Assembly: GCF_000025725.1 (NCBI RefSeq)
Contig: NC_013943.1
Coordinates: 124,001-188,000 of the forward strand
Source: Denitrovibrio acetiphilus DSM 12809
GTDB taxonomy: Bacteria; Chrysiogenota; Deferribacteres; Deferribacterales; Geovibrionaceae
Reading direction: 5' to 3'
DNA: 64,000 bases
Shown piece by piece: positions 26,707 to 36,122 of this stretch. The notes under the pieces are model-generated. The model saw only the letters and a list, made by a program, of their open reading frames with translations. It searched no databases and was not told the DNA's origin. Within the stretch, counting starts at the first letter, position 1. Each line of letters starts with the position of its first letter. The position numbers were made by a program, and so were the translations under genes.

Positions 26707-27207
26707 ATGCCGGACATAACAATGATAACAGGTGGGGCAGGAGCGGGAAAGACCGCACATGCGCTGACTCTTGCAGCAGAATATGGCAGAAAGCTCTATG
26801 TTGCTACAGCCGAGTCCACAGACGAAGAGATGCAGGTAAAGATTGATGCGCATAAAGCGGAACGTGATGAAACTTATCAAACCGCAGAAGAACCTCTTGA
26901 AATACATAAAGCAGTAAATAGTGCTGATGCAGATGTTGTCATTATTGACTGTCTGACTTTCTGGGTTAATAACCTGATGCATTACGGCAAAGATTATGAT
27001 GAATATTTCGAAAAACTGATGGGTTCCCTTAAAAGATCAGCAAAACCTGTAATAATAGTGACAAATGAAGTGGGATTCGGCATCATCCCGTGGGACAAAG
27101 AAACCAGACTATATGCTAAATTATTATCAAAAATAAATAAACAACTGGCACGCAGTGCGGACAACGTCATCATGATGGTGTCGGGACTGGAGCTGAGAGT
27201 TAAATAG
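26707..27207 (+). CDS. cobU: Adenosylcobinamide kinase / adenosylcobinamide-phosphate guanylyltransferase
   Basis: 166 residues, slightly short for the family (170-180). P-loop ITGGAGAGKTAHAL, YVATAESTDEEMQVKIDAHK with the guanylylated His region, VIIDCLTFWVNNLM and TNEVGFGIIPWDKETRLYA are typical CobU. It phosphorylates adenosylcobinamide and attaches GMP, activating it for the lower ligand. First gene of cobU-cobT-cobS-cobD-cbiB-cbiR, 13 bases before cobT. Confidence 0.93.
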   Translation: MPDITMITGGAGAGKTAHALTLAAEYGRKLYVATAESTDEEMQVKIDAHKAERDETYQTAEEPLEIHKAVNSADADVVIIDCLTFWVNNLMHYGKDYDEYFEKLMGSLKRSAKPVIIVTNEVGFGIIPWDKETRLYAKLLSKINKQLARSADNVIMMVSGLELRVK

Positions 27208-27220
27208 AGGAGAATTATTA

Positions 27221-28291
27221 ATGAAACTTAACGATGTTGTTGCATCTATCAAGCCTGTTGATAAAGAAATGTATAAAAAAGCTGTTGAGCGTACAGGAAA
27301 CCTGATCATGCCCCCGAGAGCAATGGGGAGGCTTAACGACCTATCAGAACAACTGGCAGCAATCAGCGGAACTCTATCACCGGAATATACAAAAAAAGCA
27401 GTTTTTGTTATGGCAGGCGACCACGGGGTGACAGAAGAGGGGGTCAGTGCATTCCCACAGGAAGTTACAATACAGATGATGGGCGCTTTTACAGCGGGGA
27501 TGGCGACAATAAGCGTTCTCAGCCGTGTGAATGATGTTCGTGTGGTTGTCACTGACGTGGGTTCTCTTGGCGATATTCCCGAGGGGAAGATATCAGACAA
27601 GGCAGATTTTCTGGTGCGAAAAGTTGCAAATGGCACTAAAAACCTCGCAAAAGAACCGGCAATGACCCGTGCACAGGCGGAACAGTCTGTTATGACAGGC
27701 TACGAGGTTGCTGTGGAGTATATCGAGAAAGAGGGACTTGACCTCATCACCACAGGCGATATGGGGATCGCCAACACAACTCCGTCTGCGGCTATAGGTG
27801 CTGTTTACACAGGTGCTTCTGTTGACATTATGACAGGCAGGGGCTCCGGAATAGATGATCAGGCTCTTAAACATAAGACAAACGTTATCAAACAGGCTCT
27901 TGATATGCATAAGCCTGATAAAAATGATGCTATTGATGTTCTTTCCAAAGTGGGCGGTTTCGAGATTGGTGCAATAGCCGGTGCTATGCTTGCCGGTGCT
28001 GCGAAGGGGCTTCCTGTTCTGGTGGACGGTGTTATATCAACTGCCGGTGCTCTGATAGCTGCGGGGCTTTGTCCGAGCGCAAAGGAATATATGATAGCGG
28101 GACACAGGTCTGTTGAGCCGGGACAGATTAAAATGCTCGAGTATCTCGGTCTTGATCCGCTTCTGAGCCTTGGGATGAGACTCGGTGAGGGGACTGGTGC
28201 TGTTGTGGCTATGTCTATAGTGGATAGTGCGGCTGCTATAATGCGTGAAGTAAAAACCTTTGCAGAAGCGGGAGTATCAGTAAAAGAATGA
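27221..28291 (+). CDS. cobT: Nicotinate-nucleotide--dimethylbenzimidazole phosphoribosyltransferase
   Basis: 356 residues, normal length. MAGDHGVTEEGVSAFPQEVT, TTGDMGIANTTPSAAIGAVY, VGGFEIGAIAGAMLAGAAKG and AGHRSVEPGQ are CobT signatures; the catalytic Glu lies in the C-terminal LRLGEGTGA segment. It makes the alpha-ribazole phosphate of the lower ligand from nicotinate mononucleotide and a base. No dimethylbenzimidazole synthesis gene (bluB, bza) is in the window, so the base is unknown. AGGAGAATTATTA precedes the ATG. Confidence 0.96.
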   Translation: MKLNDVVASIKPVDKEMYKKAVERTGNLIMPPRAMGRLNDLSEQLAAISGTLSPEYTKKAVFVMAGDHGVTEEGVSAFPQEVTIQMMGAFTAGMATISVLSRVNDVRVVVTDVGSLGDIPEGKISDKADFLVRKVANGTKNLAKEPAMTRAQAEQSVMTGYEVAVEYIEKEGLDLITTGDMGIANTTPSAAIGAVYTGASVDIMTGRGSGIDDQALKHKTNVIKQALDMHKPDKNDAIDVLSKVGGFEIGAIAGAMLAGAAKGLPVLVDGVISTAGALIAAGLCPSAKEYMIAGHRSVEPGQIKMLEYLGLDPLLSLGMRLGEGTGAVVAMSIVDSAAAIMREVKTFAEAGVSVKE

Positions 28292-28992
28292 AAGCATTAA
28301 GGGACGCTTTGTCCTTTCTCACCATAATTAAATTCCAGAGTGACGATTTTGATGCTGTGCGTGCAATGAACGCATTTGTCTATGTCGGCTTTCTGCTTGG
28401 CGGTGTGTTCGTCACTGTTGCTCTTCTTCTGGGTGACAGCTTTCTTACTCCGCTTTTGATACTGACGTTATGGGTGTCGCTGACAGGTGCGCTGCATCTG
28501 GATGGTCTGATGGATACAGCGGATGCGCTCTTCTCACATCGTGACAGAGAGCGAAAGCTTGAAATAATGAAAGACAGCAGGTCGGGTGCCATGGCGGTTG
28601 TTGCCGCTATACTCCTTTTGCTGATTAAATTTGAGTCGATAAGCCAGCTAACCAGTCTGTACATTTTTTTCATAATACCTGCTCTGGCAAGGATAGGTAT
28701 GGTGTGGTCGATGAAGACTATGCCTTATGTCCGCAGTGAGGGGACTGGGAAGATGTTTTTCGAAGGGAGTTCCGCCGGTGTACTTTTTCAGCTTGTACCG
28801 CTGGTTGTTGTTCTGATGCTGCTTGGAATCAAACCTGTCCTCGCACTGACTGCTGTTTTTGTCGTTTCCGTGCTTGTTCTCCAGTGGTGGTACAAAAGAC
28901 AGATAGGCGGGGTCACAGGTGATCTTCTGGGTGCGCAGTGCGAAGTTACAGAGGCTGTTATGCTTGCGTTCTATGCGGGGTTTCTCCAATGA
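28288..28992 (+). CDS. cobS: Adenosylcobinamide-GDP ribazoletransferase (cobalamin synthase)
   Basis: 234 residues with about six membrane helices. SLTGALHLDGLMDTADALF with the Asp-rich metal site, KDSRSGAMAVVA and GGVTGDLLGAQCEVTEAVM are conserved in CobS. It joins adenosylcobinamide-GDP to alpha-ribazole (phosphate) in the membrane. ATGA overlaps link it to cobT and cobD. Confidence 0.95.
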   Translation: MKALRDALSFLTIIKFQSDDFDAVRAMNAFVYVGFLLGGVFVTVALLLGDSFLTPLLILTLWVSLTGALHLDGLMDTADALFSHRDRERKLEIMKDSRSGAMAVVAAILLLLIKFESISQLTSLYIFFIIPALARIGMVWSMKTMPYVRSEGTGKMFFEGSSAGVLFQLVPLVVVLMLLGIKPVLALTAVFVVSVLVLQWWYKRQIGGVTGDLLGAQCEVTEAVMLAFYAGFLQ

Positions 28993-29960
28993 GGCAGGGA
29001 GAGCACGGTGGAGACATTCATGAGGTAGCTAACTATCTGGGCGTTCCTGCAAGTGACGTCTACGATTACAGCAGTAATGTTTCACCATATCCTATTGATA
29101 TAAGTGTTGATAAAAGTGCACTTTCACGCTTGCCTGAGCCGTACAGCAGAACTCTGGCGAAAGCCTTTGCGGAGAAGTACGGCTATGATGAAAAGATGGT
29201 GTGCATCACAGCGGGTACAACAGAGGCGATAGATATCATATGCCGGATTTTTGCAGGAAAGAGTGCCTGTATCAAGAATCCAACTTATGCAGACTATAAA
29301 AAGTTTTGTAAGAATAATAAAATAACCGTCAGAAACAGTCTTCCTGTGGAGCTATACTTTATCTGCAACCCGAATAACCCCACTGGGCAGACGTGTCCAA
29401 GAGAATTTTTGCCGACTTACTTTAAAACCAGCCCCAGCACATTATTTGTTATAGATGAGTCGTATATGCCGTTTCATATTGATGAACCAATGCAGACTCT
29501 TATGGGGGAGAAGCTGGACAATATCGCTATTTTAAGATCATTTTCAAAGATATACGGACTCCCAGGGCTTAGGCTCGGCGCTGTCATAGCAAATGAGAAA
29601 CTGATAGAAAAGATGAAAAATCAGATGTCACCTTGGAGCGTGAATTCTCTGGCACAGTCAGCCGGGCTGGAACTGCTGGATGTCGACACCGCTCCAATAG
29701 CAAAAAGACTGAATGATATAAAAGTGCAGTTTTTAAAAGAACTAGAGTCCATTGATTTTCTGGAGGCTGTTGACAGCGACGTTAACTATATGATGTGTAA
29801 GATGAAGAGAGGGACATCAGACGAGCTTTTCAGACATTGCCTTAACCAGCGGGTACTCATAAGGGACTGCTCGAACTTCGAAGGGCTGGACAACAGGCAT
29901 GTCCGGTTTGCAATGGCAGACGACATGTCCCCACTGCTTGAAGCGTTGAAGAGTTTTTGA
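28989..29960 (+). CDS. cobD: L-threonine-O-3-phosphate decarboxylase (CobD/CobC type)
   Basis: About 323 residues of the PLP aminotransferase class I/II fold. MRQGEHGGDI opens it, as GxHGG does in the family. CNPNNPTGQ and RSFSKIYGLPGLRLG contain the PLP-contact Asn and the PLP lysine. It produces (R)-1-amino-2-propanol phosphate for the nucleotide loop. An upstream in-frame start (28938) lies inside cobS and is rejected; the ATG at 28989 overlaps the cobS stop as ATGA. Confidence 0.9.
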   Translation: MRQGEHGGDIHEVANYLGVPASDVYDYSSNVSPYPIDISVDKSALSRLPEPYSRTLAKAFAEKYGYDEKMVCITAGTTEAIDIICRIFAGKSACIKNPTYADYKKFCKNNKITVRNSLPVELYFICNPNNPTGQTCPREFLPTYFKTSPSTLFVIDESYMPFHIDEPMQTLMGEKLDNIAILRSFSKIYGLPGLRLGAVIANEKLIEKMKNQMSPWSVNSLAQSAGLELLDVDTAPIAKRLNDIKVQFLKELESIDFLEAVDSDVNYMMCKMKRGTSDELFRHCLNQRVLIRDCSNFEGLDNRHVRFAMADDMSPLLEALKSF

Positions 29961-29961
29961 A

Positions 29962-30921
29962 ATGGAATGGTTTATCGGGCTGAATCTTTTGTCTGTACTT
30001 TTTGCTTATCTGCTGGATGTCCGGTTCGGAGAACCAAATACGCCATATCATCCTGTTCGCCTTATGGGGCTTTTAATTGAGAATTTGGAACGGCGGTTTT
30101 ACAGCAAGGTGCCAAAGTTATATGGAGGGGTACTTCTGCTGGTCTTAACGATGGCTATGGTTGTCCTTGCTACGTGCATCATCCTTGGGATTGCAAAGTT
30201 GCTTGGTGGTTTTATCTATTTTATGGTTAGCTCGCTTATTATGTATTTTTCTATAAGCATAAAGTCCATGACAGACCATGCTGAAGCTGTTTTCAGACCA
30301 CTATCAGATGGTCATATTGAAACAGCCGGACAGAAACTTGCAATGATAGTCAGCAGGGACACTGATGGCATGGACAGTGAAATGATTGTCCGCTCCTGTA
30401 TAGAGTCTGTTTCAGAGAATTTTACCGATGGTGTTGTTTCTCCGATATTTTACAGTGTTTTTTTCGGTGGTGTCGGCGCTGTGACCTTTAAGGCTGTAAG
30501 TACGCTGGATTCTATGGTGGGTTACAGAAACGAGAGATACGAACTCTTCGGCAGGGCATCGGCGAAGGCTGACGATCTTCTTAATTTTATCCCCGCCAGA
30601 CTCTCTGTGTTGATAATATCCGTCGCTGGGTTTGTTAAAGGCGTTCCATTTACAAAGACATTTGATGTGGTTAAGCGTTTCCGGCTGTCGCATCCCAGCC
30701 CGAATTCGGCGCACAGCATGTCTGCTTTTGCCGGAGTTCTTGATGTTACCCTTGGTGGTGCTGTGAGCTATTTCGGAAAGGTGAAAGAGAAACCATACAT
30801 CGGGGACGGCAAACGTGAGCTGACTCCTGAGATTATAAGCGAAGCTGTGAATCTCTATAAAACTTCGGCACTGACTGCATTGCTGATGGCGTGTCTGCCC
30901 CTTATGTGGATAGTCTTATGA
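29962..30921 (+). CDS. cbiB: Adenosylcobinamide-phosphate synthase
   Basis: 319 residues with several membrane segments. LDVRFGEPNTPYHPVRLMG near the N-terminus, IVSRDTDGMD, SVSENFTDGVVSPIFY, GYRNERYELFGRASAKADD and HPSPNSAHSMSAFAGVL are CbiB signatures. It attaches aminopropanol (phosphate) to adenosylcobyric acid. It starts one base after the cobD stop and overlaps cbiR as ATGA. Confidence 0.95.
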   Translation: MEWFIGLNLLSVLFAYLLDVRFGEPNTPYHPVRLMGLLIENLERRFYSKVPKLYGGVLLLVLTMAMVVLATCIILGIAKLLGGFIYFMVSSLIMYFSISIKSMTDHAEAVFRPLSDGHIETAGQKLAMIVSRDTDGMDSEMIVRSCIESVSENFTDGVVSPIFYSVFFGGVGAVTFKAVSTLDSMVGYRNERYELFGRASAKADDLLNFIPARLSVLIISVAGFVKGVPFTKTFDVVKRFRLSHPSPNSAHSMSAFAGVLDVTLGGAVSYFGKVKEKPYIGDGKRELTPEIISEAVNLYKTSALTALLMACLPLMWIVL

Positions 30922-31583
30922 AGTTTATTTCTGCACCGTCTTTCATTAAACCTGCAACCCGAATTGAAAATGTCAGATACCTGAAAGGGCTCATAGACGA
31001 GGTTGAGCTTCTTTATATGTGTAGCATGTCTGATTATGATTTTCCTGATGTGCGGGAAGTTTCTGAGCTGGCTGATATTGATATCCGTTATAATATCCAT
31101 ATGCCTTACGACAGAGACTTGTCAAAACAGTCCGAGTGGGATTTTATGGCGAGGTTCGCGGATGTGCTTGGCCCGCTGGGTGCTCATACCCACACTTTCC
31201 ACATCCAGCCGGAGGATAATTTTTTTAAGGGGCTTGAGTGGTTCGTGGGGCAGACGGGGCTGCCGGTGACACTTGAGAACGGCGGTTCAGATATAGAAAG
31301 TTTCCGGCTGTCAGATGACGACATCTGTCTCGATGTCGGTCATATGGTTATGTTTGAACAGGACATTTCAGCTTTCATCGAGTGCTATGCAGAACGTATT
31401 AAGATGTTTCATCTGCACGGGGTATGTGACGGTAAAGACCATCAGAGCATCAGGCATCTGCCTGAAGATATCAGAAAATTAGTTTTCGCTTTTGCTGACA
31501 AACACAGCCTGACGGTCAGCCTCGAGGTTTTTAACGAAGCCGACCTTAAAGACAGTCTGTTATTTCTTGATTATCGCAGTTGA
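30918..31583 (+). CDS. cbiR: CbiR-type cobamide-remodelling hydrolase (AP endonuclease 2 / TIM-barrel family)
   Basis: 221 residues of the sugar phosphate isomerase/AP endonuclease TIM barrel. Metal-binding candidates are in THTFHIQPE, VTLENGGSD, CLDVGHMVM, MFHLHGVCDG and VSLEVFNE. CbiR, described from Akkermansia, removes the nucleotide loop of cobamides so that the lower ligand can be replaced, and its genes cluster with cobamide assembly genes as here. The ATG at 30918 overlaps the cbiB stop as ATGA, showing membership of the assembly operon. Its last 24 bases overlap the convergent cbiL gene. CbiR is chosen over a generic isomerase from context plus fold. Confidence 0.75.
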   Translation: MKFISAPSFIKPATRIENVRYLKGLIDEVELLYMCSMSDYDFPDVREVSELADIDIRYNIHMPYDRDLSKQSEWDFMARFADVLGPLGAHTHTFHIQPEDNFFKGLEWFVGQTGLPVTLENGGSDIESFRLSDDDICLDVGHMVMFEQDISAFIECYAERIKMFHLHGVCDGKDHQSIRHLPEDIRKLVFAFADKHSLTVSLEVFNEADLKDSLLFLDYRS

Positions 31584-32246
31584 CAGATAACCAGCCTGAT
31601 CATCAGTTATCTCTTCTTTCAGAAGGTTATATGTCCTTTCATCTTCCAGTGTTACCCTGTGAAAAAGATATGCTGCGCTCAGATCATTTTCTTTTACAAA
31701 ATCTATTAATACATTCAACTTTTTATGCACTTTCATCAGCACAACAGAAGTGAAAGATTGCAGCACTGCGGCGAGTTCCTCTTTTGTTGCGGGCATTTCA
31801 ATAACGCAGAAATTTTCACCCTTTTCGCATAGCGGCAGTGCAACACTGTTTGCCCCTGCGGAAAATGCAGAGACCCCGGGAACCATCTCCATTTCGAAAC
31901 CACGCTCAAAGAGCCTGTTGCGTAGATAGTTAAAAGTGCTGTAAACGGGTGTGTCTCCTATGGTGACGTAGCATACTTTCTTATCGTCTTTCGCCATGTC
32001 TGCCATAGTGTCCGCCAGAGCGTCATAACGGATGTCGAGGTCAGCCTTTACACCTGTCATGGGGAAGAGATACCAATGTATTTTTTCAGCAGAGATGTAG
32101 TGTTTTACTATGTCCCCTGCTATGCTTCTGCCTGTTTTATCCGACTGGGGAACAATCACTATGTCTGCATCTTCCAGAATCCTTACAGCTTTGACTGTGA
32201 GAAGCTCCGGGTCTCCGGGACCAAGCCCTATTCCAAAAATTTTCAT
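31560..32246 (-). CDS. cbiL: Cobalt-precorrin-2 C20-methyltransferase
   Basis: About 228 residues of the tetrapyrrole methylase family: IFGIGLGPGDPELLTVKA (SAM-binding loop), YVTIGDTPVYSTFNYL and VPGVSAFSAGANSVALPL, where Ser-Thr after the GD loop marks the C20 group. ATG at 32246 has GAGG six bases upstream; the GTG at 32252 overlaps that site. It is transcribed alone, facing away from cbiP, and converges on cbiR. Confidence 0.92.
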   Translation of the reverse strand: MKIFGIGLGPGDPELLTVKAVRILEDADIVIVPQSDKTGRSIAGDIVKHYISAEKIHWYLFPMTGVKADLDIRYDALADTMADMAKDDKKVCYVTIGDTPVYSTFNYLRNRLFERGFEMEMVPGVSAFSAGANSVALPLCEKGENFCVIEMPATKEELAAVLQSFTSVVLMKVHKKLNVLIDFVKENDLSAAYLFHRVTLEDERTYNLLKEEITDDQAGYLSTAIIKK

Positions 32247-32337
32247 AATCACCTCAGATGGCTAATATACGAAAAGCTCTTGTGATGTGTCTAGTTTTTT
32301 TATAACATTATTTTTCATCTAAAGGCGGTTCAAAGTT

Positions 32338-33771
32338 ATGAAAACTCCTTCTATTATGTTTCAGGGGACAGGTTCCGGTGTTGGTAAAAGCATTGTCACA
32401 GCAGGCTTTTGCCGTCTTTTGTCAGATATGGGACTGCGTGTCGCCCCGTTCAAATCCCAGAATATGGCTCTGAACTCCGGCGTGGTGAACGGAAACCTTG
32501 AGATGGGGCGGGCACAGATACTTCAGGCAGAGGCGGCGCGTGTCACTCCTGATGTGCGTATAAATCCGATATTGCTGAAACCACAGGGGAATTCATCATC
32601 TCAGCTTGTGCGTATGGGGCACGTTGCAGGTGTTTACAGCGCCAGAGAATATTACACCCTTTCGCTGGAAAATTTCGAAATTGTAAAAGAGGCATACAGC
32701 TCACTCGCTGGTGAGTATGATGTTATCGTAATAGAAGGGGCGGGGAGTCCGGCGGAGATTAATCTTCAGGCAACGGACATAGTTAATATGAAGATGGCTC
32801 AGTACGCTTGTTCTGATGTTTATATCATTGGCGACATAGACAGAGGCGGAGTTTTTGCGTGGATGAAGGGGACATATGACCTTGTGCCTGAGAAGTCAAG
32901 AGAGCTCATTAAAGGCTTTATCATAAATAAGTTCCGTGGAGATGTGACACTGCTTCAGCCGGGGATTGAGATGTTTGCAGAATATGTCCCCGTGCCTGTG
33001 CTTGGTGTTCTCCCTTTTATGTATAACACTCTGGAAGAGGAGGATTCGCAGGATATCACATCAGACAGAATTGATGTTGAGAAGCCCACTGTGGGGGTCA
33101 TCAGACTGCCGAGGATATCGAACTTCTCCGACTTCGCACCGTTGAAGGCAAATGAGAGTATAAACCTGATATATATAGAAAAACCTGAACAGATCAAAAG
33201 CTGTGATGCACTCATCATTCCCGGCAGTAAAAGTACCATTTCAGACATGCTGTATATGCGTGAAAAGGGATTTGAGAAAGAGATAAAGTCTTTTAAAGGG
33301 GGCATTGTGGGTATATGCGGCGGATTTCAGATGTTGGGTGCGAATATACACGACCCGAAAGGCATTGAAGGGGACATAACCGTAGCAGAAGGGCTGGGAC
33401 TGCTGGCGATGGATACTGTCATCACCTCAGAAAAAAGACTTGAGCAGGTTGTCTATGCAGGTGCGGGACTGCTGAGGGGCTGTTCGTTGAAAGGGTATGA
33501 GATGCACATGGGCAGGACCGAAATCAATGGCGGATACGAACAGCTTTCAGAGGCGGAAAATGCTATCATCAGAAGTGGTAATGTGGCGGGGACATACCTT
33601 CACGGCATTTTCGAAGACGGGAAAGTTACTGAAAAGATATTTGCCATAGGCGGCATAAACATAAAAGCGGATGACTACATAAACGAAAAAGAGCGGCAGC
33701 TTAATGCTCTGGCGGGGATGATAAAAGAAAACTGCGATGTTGACAGTATTATGAAAGGGGCAGGGTTATGA
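32338..33771 (+). CDS. cbiP: Adenosylcobyric acid synthase (glutamine-hydrolysing)
   Basis: 477 residues. N-terminal ATP-dependent part with MFQGTGSGVGKSIVTAGFCR and PFKSQNMALNSGVV; C-terminal glutaminase with IPGSKSTISDMLYM, GICGGFQMLG (nucleophile Cys) and GYEMHMGRTE. It amidates side chains b, d, e and g of adenosylcobyrinate diamide. It opens cbiP-sirC-cbiA-cbiC and overlaps the next gene as ATGA. Confidence 0.96.
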   Translation: MKTPSIMFQGTGSGVGKSIVTAGFCRLLSDMGLRVAPFKSQNMALNSGVVNGNLEMGRAQILQAEAARVTPDVRINPILLKPQGNSSSQLVRMGHVAGVYSAREYYTLSLENFEIVKEAYSSLAGEYDVIVIEGAGSPAEINLQATDIVNMKMAQYACSDVYIIGDIDRGGVFAWMKGTYDLVPEKSRELIKGFIINKFRGDVTLLQPGIEMFAEYVPVPVLGVLPFMYNTLEEEDSQDITSDRIDVEKPTVGVIRLPRISNFSDFAPLKANESINLIYIEKPEQIKSCDALIIPGSKSTISDMLYMREKGFEKEIKSFKGGIVGICGGFQMLGANIHDPKGIEGDITVAEGLGLLAMDTVITSEKRLEQVVYAGAGLLRGCSLKGYEMHMGRTEINGGYEQLSEAENAIIRSGNVAGTYLHGIFEDGKVTEKIFAIGGINIKADDYINEKERQLNALAGMIKENCDVDSIMKGAGL

Positions 33772-34220
33772 TAACAAGATATCCGATACTGATGAAAATG
33801 CAGGGGAAACAGCTTTTGTTCGTAGGCGGCGGTGCTGTTGCGGAGCGGAAGATAAACTCACTTCTGGCGTGTGACCCTGCTATAACTGTTCTTTCGCCGG
33901 AGATAACAGAAAAGTTGCAGAGCCTCGCACAGCTTGGAGTCATAAAGTGGACTACAGAACTCCCGACGGAAACGTTTGACTATGTCTTCATCGCCACCAA
34001 TGAACGTGAAATTAATAAGGAAGTTTATGAGTTTTACAAAGGTAAGGCTCTTATAAATATCGCAGACGATCCTGAAGCGTGTGACTTTCACCTGCCTGCG
34101 ACAATCATCCATGGTGATGTGGTGATATCTATATCCACCGACGGCACAGACCCGTCAAAATCAAAACGTATCCGTGAAAAGCTGGAAGAGTGGATAAGCC
34201 AGGGCGGACTTGAGCAGTGA
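33768..34220 (+). CDS. Precorrin-2 dehydrogenase (SirC/Met8/CysG N-terminal type)
   Basis: 150 residues, shorter than Met8/CysG-N (about 200), so it covers the NAD-binding part and a reduced second domain. YPILMKMQGKQLLFVGGGAV, AERKINSLL, FIATNEREINKEVYEF and IADDPEACDFHLPATI are typical. It oxidises precorrin-2 to sirohydrochlorin, the substrate for cobalt insertion. A separate chelatase (CbiK) is encoded at 40954. It overlaps cbiP and cbiA. Confidence 0.88.
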   Translation: MITRYPILMKMQGKQLLFVGGGAVAERKINSLLACDPAITVLSPEITEKLQSLAQLGVIKWTTELPTETFDYVFIATNEREINKEVYEFYKGKALINIADDPEACDFHLPATIIHGDVVISISTDGTDPSKSKRIREKLEEWISQGGLEQ

Positions 34221-35515
34221 AGGGGTTTATGATCGCTGCCGACAGAAGCGGCTCCGGTAAAACGACAGTCACCACTGGGATTTTAAGAGAACTCGCAAGA
34301 ACAGGGCAAAATGTCGCTCCATTCAAGTGCGGCCCCGACTATATAGACACTCTTCATCACAGCAGGGCAGCAGGCAGACCAGCCCATAACCTTGACACTG
34401 TGATGCTCAGCGAAGATCAGGTGAGAGAAGTTTTTAGAGTGGGAGCCTTTGGCGCTGACATCTGTGTTGCAGAAGGCGTTATGGGCTTCTTTGACGGGAT
34501 ACGTCCAGACGGCTTTTACGGCAGTTCTCATCACGTGGCGAGTGTTATCGGTATGCCGGTTGTTCTGGTGATGAACTGTGCTTCTACATCATATTCTGTT
34601 GCTGCGACCCTGAGAGGCTTTCAGGTTATGTCAGATGTGCCTGTTGCCGGGGTTATATTGAATAATGTTGCTTCCGGTAATCATGAGAAACTGCTCAAAG
34701 AGGCTATACGGATGCATACAGATATACCTGTGCTGGGCTGTGTGCCGAGGCAGGGGGAGCTTATCGGTTCCAGACATCTGGGGATAAAGACAGCCTTTGA
34801 GGTAGACAACAGATATATGGACAGGTGCGCAGATTTGGTGTGCGAATATATTGATATGAACCGCCTAAAAGAACTTACAGTCGATGTGGTGCCTATTGAG
34901 AAAGATGTACAGGCTCAGGATAAGGTCTGTTACGTTGCATATGATAAGGCGTTTAACTTTTATTATGAAGCTAATTTTTATGAACTTCAAAAGCGTGGGT
35001 ATAGTATTAAGAAGTTTTCACCGCTCGCTGACGAAAGAGTTGACGGTGCAGACATGGTTTATCTCGGCGGCGGATACCCCGAGCTCTATGCTGAGGAACT
35101 GGCTAAATGTACTGGCTTTCTCAGGTCTGTCAGTGATTTCTCTGAGAGTGGCAAGCCCGTTTTGGCAGAATGCGGCGGGATGATGGCTCTTACAAAAGGG
35201 ATACACACAGAGAGCGGTTTCTGTGAAATGGCTGGTATTTTTGATGCCGAGTGCCGTATGATGGATAAGAGACAGGCATTGGGGTATGTGTGTGCTTTTA
35301 ATAATGATTATGAAGGACTTGTTGGGCATGAGTTTCATTACTCGAAACTTGAAAACGTCAACGAAAACTACTTTTTCAACCTTGAAAAACTGACAAATAA
35401 AAAACTGACACAGGACGGATTCCTGAAAGGAAAGACCTATGGTGGATACGCCCATTTCCACTTTATGAGTGATCCGACCATACTTGATATTATAATGGAG
35501 AGACAGCATGGATAA
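34217..35515 (+). CDS. cbiA: Cobyrinate a,c-diamide synthase
   Basis: 432 residues. N-terminal ATPase IAADRSGSGKTTVTTGIL and PFKCGPDYIDTLHHSRAAGR; C-terminal glutaminase YLGGGYPELYAEELA, LAECGGMMALTKGI and GHEFHYSKLE. It amidates the a and c side chains. The GTG start overlaps the sirC stop as GTGA; an ATG four codons later is the alternative. The gene ends inside the first codons of cbiC. Confidence 0.95.
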   Translation: MKGFMIAADRSGSGKTTVTTGILRELARTGQNVAPFKCGPDYIDTLHHSRAAGRPAHNLDTVMLSEDQVREVFRVGAFGADICVAEGVMGFFDGIRPDGFYGSSHHVASVIGMPVVLVMNCASTSYSVAATLRGFQVMSDVPVAGVILNNVASGNHEKLLKEAIRMHTDIPVLGCVPRQGELIGSRHLGIKTAFEVDNRYMDRCADLVCEYIDMNRLKELTVDVVPIEKDVQAQDKVCYVAYDKAFNFYYEANFYELQKRGYSIKKFSPLADERVDGADMVYLGGGYPELYAEELAKCTGFLRSVSDFSESGKPVLAECGGMMALTKGIHTESGFCEMAGIFDAECRMMDKRQALGYVCAFNNDYEGLVGHEFHYSKLENVNENYFFNLEKLTNKKLTQDGFLKGKTYGGYAHFHFMSDPTILDIIMERQHG

Positions 35516-36122
35516 AGGGCTTAAGATAGAGAGCGACAGCTTTGATATTATAGAAAATATGATTAACCTTTCAAAATTCTCTGAGATGGAGAGGCTGATA
35601 GTGAAGAAGCTGGTTCATACTACGGGTGATCCGGAATTTGCTGAGCTGACAGTTATTTCTGACGGCGGCGTCAATTCCGGCGTGCAGGCGCTGAAAGCTG
35701 GTAAGCCCGTTATCTGTGACGTTACGATGGTTACGGCGGGTATCACAAAAAGATATCTGGAAAAATGCGGTGTGGAAGTGCTCTGTTTTATAAATCATCC
35801 GGATGTTCTCCGGATTTCAAAAGAGACAAACCAGACCAGATCAGAGGTTGCGATGGAATATGCCGCAGCGGAATATCCCGACGCAGTTTATGCCATAGGT
35901 AATGCGCCTACAGCTCTTTTGAGACTGCTGGAGCTGAAGCGTGGAGGGAAGGTTGACCCGTCTTTTATCGCGGGGCTGCCGGTTGGTTTTGTGAAAGCTG
36001 CGGAGTCAAAAGAAGAACTTGCAAAGAGTGATGTACCTCATGTGACTAACAGAGGCACGAAGGGGGGGAGTCCATGTGCGGCGACTGTGATTAACGGGCT
36101 TCTTACTCTGGCTGCACAGTGA
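35508..36122 (+). CDS. cbiC: Cobalt-precorrin-8 methylmutase
   Basis: 204 residues. ERLIVKKLVHTTGDPEFAEL contains the catalytic His; VICDVTMVTAGITKR, YAIGNAPTALLRLLEL and RGTKGGSPCAATVINGLL are CbiC signatures. It moves a methyl group from C11 to C12 to form cobyrinate. Last gene of its block; the final 20 bases overlap convergent cbiJ. Confidence 0.95.
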   Translation: MDKGLKIESDSFDIIENMINLSKFSEMERLIVKKLVHTTGDPEFAELTVISDGGVNSGVQALKAGKPVICDVTMVTAGITKRYLEKCGVEVLCFINHPDVLRISKETNQTRSEVAMEYAAAEYPDAVYAIGNAPTALLRLLELKRGGKVDPSFIAGLPVGFVKAAESKEELAKSDVPHVTNRGTKGGSPCAATVINGLLTLAAQ

